Shown in pieces: positions 26,481-34,137 of a stretch of 64,000 bases of DNA. The translations under genes were made by a program, and so were the position numbers. This stretch comes from Bacillus sp. ISL-34 (GTDB taxonomy: Bacteria > Bacillota > Bacilli > Bacillales > DSM-1321): positions 264,569 to 328,568 of the forward strand of contig NZ_JAGGQJ010000002.1 of the NCBI RefSeq assembly GCF_018613325.1, in the 5' to 3' direction. Each line of letters begins with the position of its first letter. Position 1 is the first letter of the stretch. Under the pieces are notes generated by a model, which was not told the origin of the DNA, did no database searches, and saw only the letters and a list, made by a program, of their open reading frames with translations.

Positions 26481-26718
26481 GTCCATTCCCTCCCCAATGT
26501 AAATTAGGCTTAATAAAGATACCAAATCAAACCTTAGTGAGTCTATAGAAAAATTGTCGTATTTAGCCATCTAACTTGGTTAATAGCAGGTGTATTGAAG
26601 GTCTGTAAAGAAGTTGGATAAATGAAAGAATATCGCCATAAAATGGGGATGGCATGTTTTGATGACATGTACATTTACTTTAATTGTAATATTCTAACCG
26701 ATGATCGAAAATTAAATA

Positions 26719-26816
26719 CTTCCAAAGGGGAGCCAAAAAGGCTGAGAGTGAACGGTTTTAGTTCAGACCTTTTGAAACCTGATGGTTGGCACTGGTGCAG
26801 GGATGTGGTTTTGGAT
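26719..26816 (+). promoter_or_regulatory. TPP riboswitch-like RNA with no gene behind it
   Basis: The conserved blocks AAGGGGAGCC, GGCTGAGAGTGAAC, GAAACCTGAT and GCAGGGATG occur in the right order. P1 can form between TCCAAA (26721-26726) and TTTTGGA (26810-26816), and the P3 arm between TGAAC and GTTCA. The usual CTGG...TAATACCAGCG segment is altered to GGTTGGCACTGGTG, so ligand binding may be impaired. No thiamin gene follows, only about 80 bases and a terminator. Confidence 0.75.
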
Positions 26817-26892
26817 ACAAGCAATACTGGGCGGCAATGGCGCCCCGGTGCTTTTGGGCTGCATCAATGTATTACTGAAAAATCCCATTAAT

Positions 26893-26928
26893 AAAAAGGC
26901 CGGATTCTATTAGAATCCGGCCTTTTTT
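26893..26928 (+). terminator. Strong terminator downstream of the TPP element
   Basis: A perfect 17-bp stem (AAAAAGGCCGGATTCTA and its complement) with a T-run. Between the TPP element and this hairpin, a frame starting MWFWIQAILGGNGAP has no ribosome site and may be the remnant of a lost gene. Confidence 0.9.
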
Positions 26929-26974
26929 CGAAGTATGATCAACTAATGCCATTCAGGGAGAACCGGCTCAATCT

Positions 26975-27499
26975 TCATTTTGCAATGAATACCGAACAGG
27001 GTGCGTTTTTCGCAATGGAACTACTAGTACTGCCAAGGAAGAATTTTTCCAAACCGCTCTTAGCGCTATTGCCGACAACGATCAGATCAGCTGAAGTTCT
27101 TGCTGCAAAGTCACATACGCTATCTGGCGCATGTCCTTCCAATAGTTCGAATTTCCCCTGGACTTGACATTCACTTAACAATCTCAACGTATTACTTTCT
27201 GCGTTCAGAATACTATTCTCGACGGCGGAAGGGGTGTCATTTACCTTTTGATTTCGTGGCTGATCAACTTCAACAACGGGATGTGTTTGGACTGGATCCA
27301 CATAAAATCCGGCAGCAGGCACGAACCCTGGAGCCGAGGCGTCACCCATGATCCGCTGTTCAACCTTATCATTTAAGACATGAACTACGGTCAACTCGGC
27401 TTTTGGAAAGGCCTTTTTCAATGTTGCTCCATATTCGACGGCCCGTTTACTCTCTTCATTTCCATCAAAAGCGACGACAATATGTTTTAAGTCTTTCAT
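26975..27499 (-). CDS. Universal stress protein, UspA family
   Basis: A 174-residue UspA-fold protein. The N terminus HIVVAFDGNEESKRAVEYG is the usual first strand and helix, and the ATP-binding type motif G-x2-G-x9-G(S/T) is seen as VVGNSAKSGLEKFFLGSTS near the C terminus, ending CSVFIAK. Cytoplasmic; such proteins are often induced by stress or stationary phase. ATG 27499 is nine bases after GGGGAGAG; a further 21 codons are open upstream. Confidence 0.9.
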   Translation of the reverse strand: MKDLKHIVVAFDGNEESKRAVEYGATLKKAFPKAELTVVHVLNDKVEQRIMGDASAPGFVPAAGFYVDPVQTHPVVEVDQPRNQKVNDTPSAVENSILNAESNTLRLLSECQVQGKFELLEGHAPDSVCDFAARTSADLIVVGNSAKSGLEKFFLGSTSSSIAKNAPCSVFIAK

Positions 27500-27829
27500 T
27501 AATATCATCTCTCCCCATTTTAAGACCTTAAAAGTGTTATACCCACTTTTAAATGGCTTCACGCCTTTAATCGGTATATAGATTGCTATTTACGGGTAAA
27601 GGATAGATACGGGCATAGTCAAAATGGTAGGATGAAATCTGGTCCTTCATTTACTTGGCATGCACGGAAGATGAGGGGATTCATCGGCAAAGGTGCCGAT
27701 ATCCGAGTATAGTGCAAAAAGAAAAGGGCGCCTAGCTTCGGCCTTTTATTCAATCGACGAGTTTTCTTTAATAAAAAGGGTAAAATATTTTTAATGAAAC
27801 ATGTCGCAGATGGGAAAATGGGGGTACAA
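27500..27829. other. Intergenic region between divergent usp and pbp genes
   Basis: About 330 bases without a supported gene. An imperfect hairpin AAAAGGGCGCC...GGCCTTTT lies at 27723-27749. TAAAATATT at 27781 could be a -10 element for the penicillin-binding protein gene. Confidence 0.4.
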
Positions 27830-29827
27830 ATGAGAGGGTTAGTGAAATTAGGACTAATTATAATATTGGCAATTGTGGTTTTAGGCGCCGGTTCACTATT
27901 GTATTTCAGGCAGGGTGCAGATATAAGCCATCTTGAAAATAATCTTCAGCAACCGACAGGAATCTATGATCTGGATGGGAATCTTGCCAGTACGATCACG
28001 GCAAATAAATCCGAAGGTGTTGCGATAGATGAAATACCGGAACATATGAAACAAGCGGTGGTTTCCATTGAGGATCACCGTTTTTATGAACATCACGGCA
28101 TAGATTATCAAGGGATTATGCGGGCTTTGGTTGAAAATGCGAAGGCTGGAAGTGTTGTTGAAGGCGGGAGCACGCTCACCCAGCAGCTTGTGAAGATCAC
28201 GATGCTGGAATCGGATCGAACACTGAAGAGGAAGATAGAAGAGTTTTTTCTAGCACAGGAAGTTGAAGATAAATATACAAAAGATGAAATTCTGGAAATG
28301 TATTTGAATCAAGTATACTTTGGCCATGGGGCATGGGGAATCAAAAAGGCTGCAAATATTTATTTTTCCAAAGAAGTCTCTGAATTGACCGTTGCCGAGG
28401 GAGCTTTGCTGGCGGGTGTCATAAACTTGCCATCCAAACTTGATCCATACAAGAATTTAGACGGGGCAGTGAAGCGGCGTGATTTGGTTCTTTCCAGAAT
28501 GGCGGAACATGGTTATTTGACGAAAGATGAAGAAGCAGCTGCAAAAAAAGATTCGGTGACACTTCTTATGGGGGAGAAGGAAACCGATCCACTAAGAGGT
28601 AAGTATCCTTATTATGTCGATCATGTTTTATCGGAAGCAACGAGTAAATATGGAATCAAACTTGAGGATCTGCTTTCAAAGGGCTATAAAATTTACACGA
28701 CCCTGGACCAATCCATGCAGCAGGCTACAGAAACCGTGTATGGGAATCCAGCCAATTTTCCAGTTGGAACGAGTACCGAAGAACTGGTTCAAAGCGGGTC
28801 TGTCCTCCTTGATCCTGAAACGGGAGGCATAAATGCACTTGTCGGCGGTAGAGGCCAGCATCAATTCATGGGATATAACCGGGCAACCCAGCTGACAAGG
28901 TCTCCTGGTTCATCGATTAAGCCGCTTGTCGTTTATACGCCAGCTGTTGAAGAGGGATATGATATCACTGACCCTTTAAAGGATGAGAAAATGAGCTTCG
29001 GTGAATATGAGCCAACAAACCTGAGTGGTGAATATAAAGGAGAAGTCCCCATGTATGAAGCGGTGATGAATTCCTTGAATGTTCCAACGGTTTGGCTATT
29101 GAATGAGATTGGCATCGATAAGGGGCTTGATTCACTTAAGCGGTTTGGGATTCCATATGACAAGAATGATCGGAACCTGTCGATAGCACTGGGAGGGATG
29201 CAAAAAGGTGTGTCCCCGCTGCAGATGGCAGGAGCCTTTTCAGCTTTCGCCAACGAAGGGGAACGGATGGAAACCCATGCCATTGTAAGAATAGAAAATG
29301 CCGATGGAAAAGAGGTTGCCGCCTGGGAAGAGAAAAGCACCAAAGTGACCTCTGCAGGCGCCGTCGACAAAATGAATGCCATGCTGCTTGGAACAGTGGA
29401 ATATGGCACAGCGAAAAACGCGGCAGTTTCCGGTTATGAAATAGCAGGTAAAACAGGTTCCACACAAGTTCCAATCGAAGGAATATCAGGAGTTAAAGAT
29501 CAATGGTTCATCGGTTATTCACCTTCGCTGGTCGGTGCTGTATGGGCCGGATATGATAAGACGGACGAAAAACATTATTTAACGACACACAGCAGTCAGG
29601 GAAGTGCACTCATCTTTCAAAAAATAATGTCGCAAGCTTTACAGAATCAAGCGGCCCAATCTTTTAAAGCTCAAGATATCGGACCGCTAATAGCTGAACA
29701 AGAGGCACTTATAGCTGAGCAACAGGAAAGGGAAGAAGAGGAGAAAAGGAGACAATATTGGATTGATAAAGGAAATGAGATTCGGGAAGGTTTGAATAAA
29801 TGGAGGGACTGGGAGGTTCCATGGTGA
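27830..29827 (+). CDS. Class A penicillin-binding protein, PbpF-like
   Basis: Bifunctional peptidoglycan synthase of about 665 residues: one N-terminal membrane anchor (about 6-26), a glycosyltransferase domain (about 55-230; catalytic Glu81 in VSIEDHRFYEHHG; EGGSTLTQQL; EMYLNQVYFG), and a transpeptidase domain (about 310-600) with SxxK at S361-SIK, an SLN triad and KTGSTQ. A charged tail rich in Gln and Glu (about 630-655) follows. Sequence is closest in memory to B. subtilis PbpF. ATG 27830 follows GGGGGTACAA; ATG 27794 is possible but lacks a site. Confidence 0.9.
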   Translation: MRGLVKLGLIIILAIVVLGAGSLLYFRQGADISHLENNLQQPTGIYDLDGNLASTITANKSEGVAIDEIPEHMKQAVVSIEDHRFYEHHGIDYQGIMRALVENAKAGSVVEGGSTLTQQLVKITMLESDRTLKRKIEEFFLAQEVEDKYTKDEILEMYLNQVYFGHGAWGIKKAANIYFSKEVSELTVAEGALLAGVINLPSKLDPYKNLDGAVKRRDLVLSRMAEHGYLTKDEEAAAKKDSVTLLMGEKETDPLRGKYPYYVDHVLSEATSKYGIKLEDLLSKGYKIYTTLDQSMQQATETVYGNPANFPVGTSTEELVQSGSVLLDPETGGINALVGGRGQHQFMGYNRATQLTRSPGSSIKPLVVYTPAVEEGYDITDPLKDEKMSFGEYEPTNLSGEYKGEVPMYEAVMNSLNVPTVWLLNEIGIDKGLDSLKRFGIPYDKNDRNLSIALGGMQKGVSPLQMAGAFSAFANEGERMETHAIVRIENADGKEVAAWEEKSTKVTSAGAVDKMNAMLLGTVEYGTAKNAAVSGYEIAGKTGSTQVPIEGISGVKDQWFIGYSPSLVGAVWAGYDKTDEKHYLTTHSSQGSALIFQKIMSQALQNQAAQSFKAQDIGPLIAEQEALIAEQQEREEEEKRRQYWIDKGNEIREGLNKWRDWEVPW

Positions 29828-29872
29828 TTCTCAGATAAGGGAAGTATGGCACATGCTCATTAAATAAAATTA

Positions 29873-29912
29873 ACAAACTGAGACTGTCAATCATTTGACA
29901 GTCTCAGTTTGT
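29873..29912 (+). terminator. Terminator of the PBP gene, fused to a dispersed repeat
   Basis: An 18-bp perfect stem (ACAAACTGAGACTGTCAA and complement). No clean T-run follows; instead the sequence passes into a repeat fragment (29911-29943). Confidence 0.7.
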
Positions 29913-29943
29913 CGGCGAAAGGGAGCGGATTTCTGAAATCAAC
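29911..29943 (+). repeat. Fragment of dispersed repeat (3' end)
   Basis: GTCGGCGAAAGGGAGCGGAT followed by TTCTGAAATCAAC matches the 3' end of the copies at 30066-30183 and 32460-32590. Confidence 0.75.
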
Positions 29944-30065
29944 TGAATAATTTATAAGAATAAACTGTAGGCAAACTGCTTTTGCTCCAAAAGGAGGTTC
30001 GCAATTTTAAAGGGAGAAACTTGGTTATCCTTCATGTTTTTTTATTTGTTTATACAGATGAAGCC

Positions 30066-30183
30066 CTCATTGAAGAAATTTGCGAGACTCCTGCCGAATA
30101 ACTGGCTAGCCGAGACCCCACAGACGCTTGCGTCGAGGAGGCTTGGCAGACAGTCGGCGGAAAGGGAGCGGATTTCTGAAATC
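30066..30183 (+). repeat. Dispersed intergenic repeat, copy 1
   Basis: About 118 bases, nearly identical to the copy at 32460-32590. Landmarks in order: TTGCGAGACTCCTGCCG, TGGCTAGCCGAGACCCC, GCTTGCGTCGAGGAGGCTTG, GGCAGACAGTCGGCGG, AAAGGGAGCGGATTTCTGAA. It contains internal inverted segments and no coding frame. Confidence 0.85.
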
Positions 30184-30200
30184 TATACGTTGTTAAAATA

Positions 30201-30240
30201 AAAAAACTGCAGGCAAACTCGCGTTTGGCTACAGTTTTTC
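30201..30240 (+). repeat. CTGCAGGCAAAC hairpin, repeat-associated
   Basis: AAACTGCAGGCAAAC pairs with GTTTGGCTACAGTTT and is followed by T. The same hairpin accompanies the repeat at 32607-32651. Confidence 0.65.
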
Positions 30241-30246
30241 ATCATT

Positions 30247-30315
30247 TTAAAAAATTAGATTTGCTATTATGCTGATTACGACGATTGCGCCAATCACCAT
30301 TAAAATGGTTCTCAT
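30247..30315 (-). CDS. Tiny hydrophobic peptide (22 aa)
   Basis: ATG 30315 has AAGAGGGTG 8-9 bases upstream. The peptide MRTILMVIGAIVVISIIAN-LIF is one membrane helix with a single charge near the N terminus. It could be a small membrane peptide gene or a type I toxin-like peptide. No antisense RNA was identified. Too short to be sure. Confidence 0.4.
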   Translation of the reverse strand: MRTILMVIGAIVVISIIANLIF

Positions 30316-30351
30316 TTCTATACACCCTCTTCATGAAGTAGTCGGAATCAT

Positions 30352-30660
30352 TTAAATATTAACGGTTTGGTTCGATTGGAAACCGAAAGCACTTTCATCA
30401 TTTTCTTCACAAATAGCCTGTACTTTTTCTAGCATGGCATGTACATTCTCGCCTTCAAGGATGACTTTCATGGTTGCACACTCTTGAAGAATGAGCACAA
30501 AGGATACGAAAGTCGAAAGTTTCTTGGCATCGACCAATTTATGGTTACAGATAAAATATATATTCCCTTTAAACTCTTTTGTTACTTGATATAGGTTCAT
30601 GATTTGTCGCATGGATAATCTTTTATTTGTTTTAATGTCAGAAGAAATCACTTTATTCAT
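30352..30660 (-). CDS. HPr-like domain protein lacking the phospho-acceptor histidine
   Basis: A 102-residue protein whose pattern follows HPr: an N-terminal strand, a helix in place of the HARPA loop, NHKLVDAKKLSTFVSFVLIL in place of the Ser46 region, then KVILEGENVHAMLEKVQAI. The active-site His15 and regulatory Ser46 appear replaced (SMRQIMNL and AKKLST), so it is unlikely to carry phosphate in the PTS. ATG 30660 is preceded by AAAGGAGC. Divergent from iadA. A regulatory or binding role is inferred. Confidence 0.7.
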   Translation of the reverse strand: MNKVISSDIKTNKRLSMRQIMNLYQVTKEFKGNIYFICNHKLVDAKKLSTFVSFVLILQECATMKVILEGENVHAMLEKVQAICEENDESAFGFQSNQTVNI

Positions 30661-30788
30661 GTCGTTTGCTCCTTTTGTTTTTATACTTTTGAAAAGCATA
30701 ATCAAGATGTCAATTTGGCTACAACTTTTTAAAAAATGAACAAGTATGTTTGTTTTTTTATGTAATTGTTAGCGGGTCATGTTGTATA

Positions 30789-30802
30789 TTTACCCGGGTA
30801 AA
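30789..30802. promoter_or_regulatory. Perfect palindrome upstream of iadA
   Basis: TTTACCCGGGTAAA, 14 bp, lies 50 bases before the iadA start, just downstream of TATATT. Position and symmetry suggest an operator; the regulator is unknown. Confidence 0.4.
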
Positions 30803-30852
30803 AGATTTTGAAACCTATTTGAAAATTCCTATTTTTGAAGGGAGAAGGAAAA

Positions 30853-32028
30853 ATGCTCACACTTATAAAAAATGGGGAGCTTTATGGTCCGGAATATATG
30901 GGCCAAAAAGATATCCTCTTGGTTGGAAAGCAAATTGGCTTCATCGAGGACAAGATTGATGTACCTGCCAATTTCGTTGAATTCGAAGTGATTGATGCGA
31001 GTGGCCAAATCGTGGCTCCGGGTTTTATAGATGCTCACGTACATATTATCGGCGGAGGCGGGGAAGGGGGCTTTAAAACGAGGACTCCTGAAATCCAATT
31101 AACAGATGCCACTTTAGCGGGTATAACGACATTGGTAGGGGTAATCGGAACGGATGGAACGACTAGGACGATGCCAGCACTGCTTGCTAAAGCGAGAGCG
31201 CTTGAAGAAGAAGGAATTAGCTGCTTCGTTCAGACGGGTTCCTATCAAGTTCCAGTCAAGACGTTAACCGGCAAGATCGAAGACGATTTGATTCTTGTGG
31301 ATAAAATTATCGGTGTTGGCGAAATAGCCATTGCCGATCATCGTTCCTCGCAGCCGACTGCAGCTGAACTGGCTAAACTGGCCTCCCAGGCGCGTAATGG
31401 AGGTCTGCTGTCCGGGAAAAGCGGTGTCGTCAACATTCATGTCGGCGACAGTCTAGATCATTTGCATGTAATTGAGGAAGTTGTCGAGACAACGGAAATA
31501 CCGATCACTCAGTTCTACCCTACACATATAAACCGAAATCCGCATTTATTCAATGCAGGGGTGGAATATGCAAAAAAAGGGGGTTATATCGATTTTACGA
31601 CAAGTACGATCGAGAAGTTCCTTGAAGAAGGAGAGGTCAAAGCAAGTACAGCAATAAAAAGGGCACTGGAAGAAGGCGTTGAAATCGGGCAGATCACCAT
31701 AACTTCAGATGGACAAGCCAGCCTGCCTGACTTCGATGGAAGCGGCAACCTGCGCGGTTTGAACATTGGTACATGCATGTCCTTATATGATTGTGTTGTC
31801 GATGCCGTCCTCGAGGATGGAGTGACAATTGCCGATGCCATACGGGTTGCGACGGCAAACCCGGCAAACATTTTAAAACTTTCTGCAAAGGGACAGCTTG
31901 CGGTAGGTAAGGACGCCGATATCATCATTATGAATAAACAAACTTTAGAAATAAAATGTGTAATCGCGATGGGGCAGGTCATGGTCAAGGATGGTCAAGC
32001 AGTCGTGAAAGGAACATTTGAAAAATAG
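30853..32028 (+). CDS. iadA: Beta-aspartyl (isoaspartyl) dipeptidase
   Basis: Zinc amidohydrolase that cleaves isoaspartyl dipeptides left after breakdown of damaged proteins. The 391 residues match IadA. Metal and active-site motifs: IDAHVHIIGGGGEGG (HxH), GEIAIADHRSSQ (the bridging-residue strand), NIHVGD, YPTHINRN and ITSDGQAS (catalytic Asp). ATG 30853 follows GAAGGGAGAAGG. It is divergent from the HPr-like gene and sits among repeats, without an obvious operon partner. Confidence 0.94.
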   Translation: MLTLIKNGELYGPEYMGQKDILLVGKQIGFIEDKIDVPANFVEFEVIDASGQIVAPGFIDAHVHIIGGGGEGGFKTRTPEIQLTDATLAGITTLVGVIGTDGTTRTMPALLAKARALEEEGISCFVQTGSYQVPVKTLTGKIEDDLILVDKIIGVGEIAIADHRSSQPTAAELAKLASQARNGGLLSGKSGVVNIHVGDSLDHLHVIEEVVETTEIPITQFYPTHINRNPHLFNAGVEYAKKGGYIDFTTSTIEKFLEEGEVKASTAIKRALEEGVEIGQITITSDGQASLPDFDGSGNLRGLNIGTCMSLYDCVVDAVLEDGVTIADAIRVATANPANILKLSAKGQLAVGKDADIIIMNKQTLEIKCVIAMGQVMVKDGQAVVKGTFEK

Positions 32029-32130
32029 AGCTTTCTAATTTTGTTGGCAGGGCATTCCGCGAATGGATTGCGGTTATACCACGAGCTATTTCCGGTGCGT
32101 GTCATAGCCCCCATCAATCATGAAATGTAA

Positions 32131-32180
32131 AAAGACCCATAATTATATAATGGGTCTCAGTTTGTCGACAAAGGGGTTCG
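32131..32180 (+). repeat. GACCCAT hairpin plus AGTTTGTC tail, dispersed repeat
   Basis: AAGACCCAT/ATGGGTCTC hairpin followed by AGTTTGTCGACAAAGGGGTT. Nearly the same unit occurs at 63684-63734, and a related one at 29880-29930. Confidence 0.7.
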
Positions 32181-32231
32181 ATTGATCTAATCCCAAACCA
32201 TTATTTTAAAAGTAAACTTGGATTTATGAAA

Positions 32232-32365
32232 CTCTCATTGGATTGAAGGAATTTGCGATATCTCCTGCAGGGAATAGTTGGCTAGCCGAGACCCCGGAGA
32301 CGTTTACTTTGATGAGGCTTGGCAGACAGTAGGCGGAAAGGAAGCGGATTACTGAAATCAATTGG
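32232..32365 (+). repeat. Dispersed intergenic repeat, copy 2 (diverged)
   Basis: A diverged copy of the 30066-30183 element, keeping TTGGCTAGCCGAGACCCC, GATGAGGCTTGGCAGACAGT and GCGGAAAGGAAGCGGATT. Confidence 0.8.
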
Positions 32366-32459
32366 AACGTTTTTATTAGAAAAAACTGCAGGCTGTTCTA
32401 TCCCGAAGCATGACTTTAAATAAGATTCTAGGACTGTCCTTAAAGGTTTTTTCCTGTAA

Positions 32460-32590
32460 TCCTCATTGAATTGAAGAAATTTGCGACACTCCTGCCGAAT
32501 AGCTGGCTAGCCGAGACCCCACAGCCGCTAACGGCGAGGAGGCTTGGCAGACAGTCGGCGGAAAGGGAGCGGATTTCTGAAATCAACTGG
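32460..32590 (+). repeat. Dispersed intergenic repeat, copy 3
   Basis: Nearly identical to copy 1, with the variable arm ACAGCCGCTAACGGCGAGG in place of the GCTTGCGTC loop. The change is compensatory within a stem-loop, which suggests conserved RNA or DNA structure. Confidence 0.85.
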
Positions 32591-32606
32591 AATTTTTAAA
32601 AGGAAA

Positions 32607-32651
32607 AAAACTGCAGGCAAACTGGCTTTTCTTCGAGTTTGTCTACAGTCT
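32607..32651 (+). repeat. CTGCAGGCAAAC hairpin, repeat-associated
   Basis: AACTGCAGGCAAACT pairs imperfectly with AGTTTGTCTACAGT around a TTCTTCG loop, directly after copy 3. Confidence 0.65.
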
Positions 32652-32684
32652 AAGACCCATTTATTATATAATGGGTCTTTTTTT
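32652..32684 (+). terminator. Terminator-type hairpin
   Basis: AAGACCCAT/ATGGGTCTT stem followed by a T-run. It closes the repeat cluster. The rest, up to the operon at 33025, has only a doubtful 20-codon frame (32906-32968). Confidence 0.75.
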
Positions 32685-33024
32685 GTGCTGGATACTTTTT
32701 GGATAGGTTTTGAATCGACCGAGCATCTCAACAATTTGTAGGTAATCAATATGAAATTTCCCCACTAAAGGTTCTCGTTTTCAAAATGAAGGTGAGGTAT
32801 CAGAAAACATATTCTAAATAAAGGTAATATGCGAAAAATTCATTCTATTTAACATATTATTAAAAACTTGGATGTATTATCCTTTTATATAAGGAAATGT
32901 AGTTTATGAAACAGCATTTAATCACAGACATAAAGACCGATAAAACATTTTGGGCTGTTATTTCATGACTGTTCAAAACCTTGGTAAGTTTGCGAAACAA
33001 ATCTATCTTAAGGGGAGAAATGAA

Positions 33025-34137
33025 ATGGAAAAGACGGGAAACCCAATAATGAAAGCGCATTCAGGCGGAACTGAGCCGGAAATGTTTCAAGTATTGACTC
33101 CTGATGGTGAAATCATTGAAGCGATTGATGGAAAAATCGATAAATCACTTATGTTAAAGATGTATGAGAGCATGCTTCTGCTCAGAACATTTGACCGAAA
33201 ATCAATTAATCTCCAGCGCCAAGGCAGGATTGGAACATATGCACCTTTCGAAGGACAGGAAGCATCACAGGTAGGGAGCGCTTTAGCGTTGTCGGCTGGG
33301 GATTGGATGTTTCCCACATACCGTGATCATGGAGCGGCAATCATTCATGGGCAGGAATTATACCGTGTTTTCCTATACTGGATGGCGCATTTTGACGGCT
33401 CAATTTGTCCAGAAGGAAAAAGGATTTTGCCACCAAGTGTTCCTATTGCCACTCAAATGGTTCATGCGGTTGGAACGGCTTGGGCAAGTAAGATCAAAGG
33501 TGAAAAGAATGTTAGCATTGCTTATTTTGGTGATGGAGCCACTTCTGAAGGTGACTTTCATGAGGCACTGAATTTTGCTGGCGTTCATAAAACCCCGACA
33601 ATCTTTTTCTGCCAAAATAATGGCTACGCAATCAGTGTGCCTTTTGAAAAGCAATCGGCATCCAAAACGATATCCCAGCGGGCTGTTGCTTATGACATCC
33701 ATGGGGTGCGGGTGGATGGAAATGATATTTTTGCAGTATGGCTGACTGTAAAGGAGGCTGTCGAAAGAGCGCTTAAAGGGGAAGGACCTACATTAATCGA
33801 AGCCATTACCTTTCGCTATGGCGCCCATACTACTGCAGACAATCCGAACATTTATCGCGATCAGGACGAAATTTCAACGTTCTGGAGGGAAAACCGCGAT
33901 CCCATTACACGTCTTAGAAAGTATTTGAATAAAGAGGGTCATTGGAATGACGAGCAGGAGGAATTGGTGTTAAAACAATTCAACGAACTGATCGATGCAC
34001 ACCTTCAAAGAGCCGAAGGGTATCCAAAATCCGACCCGCTCGAAATGTTTAACCATGTATATGCCGAGGAGTCATGGCATCTAAAGGAACAGAAGCAGGA
34101 ATTGAACCAAATCTTAAGGAAAGGCGGGAAGAAATAA
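33025..34137 (+). CDS. 2-oxoacid dehydrogenase complex, E1 component alpha subunit (PdhA-like)
   Basis: Thiamin-diphosphate-dependent decarboxylase subunit that works with the E1beta encoded next. The 370 residues carry the ThDP motif GDGATSEGDFHEALN...CQNN near residues 165-195 and the phosphorylation-loop-like RYGAHTTADNP. N-terminal FQVLTPDGEII resembles pyruvate dehydrogenase E1alpha more than branched-chain E1alpha, but substrate is not certain. ATG 33025 follows AAGGGGAG; the frame is open 25 codons further up. Its TAA overlaps the next ATG (TAATG). Confidence 0.9.
   Translation: MEKTGNPIMKAHSGGTEPEMFQVLTPDGEIIEAIDGKIDKSLMLKMYESMLLLRTFDRKSINLQRQGRIGTYAPFEGQEASQVGSALALSAGDWMFPTYRDHGAAIIHGQELYRVFLYWMAHFDGSICPEGKRILPPSVPIATQMVHAVGTAWASKIKGEKNVSIAYFGDGATSEGDFHEALNFAGVHKTPTIFFCQNNGYAISVPFEKQSASKTISQRAVAYDIHGVRVDGNDIFAVWLTVKEAVERALKGEGPTLIEAITFRYGAHTTADNPNIYRDQDEISTFWRENRDPITRLRKYLNKEGHWNDEQEELVLKQFNELIDAHLQRAEGYPKSDPLEMFNHVYAEESWHLKEQKQELNQILRKGGKK

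Noticed and set aside
26622..26891. 89-codon plus-strand frame
   Set aside because: It coincides with the TPP riboswitch structure, so the openness is incidental.
32906..32968. 20-codon frame (MKQHLITDIKTDK...) before the dehydrogenase operon
   Set aside because: Could be a leader peptide, but spacing to AAGGA is long and no attenuator hairpin follows.
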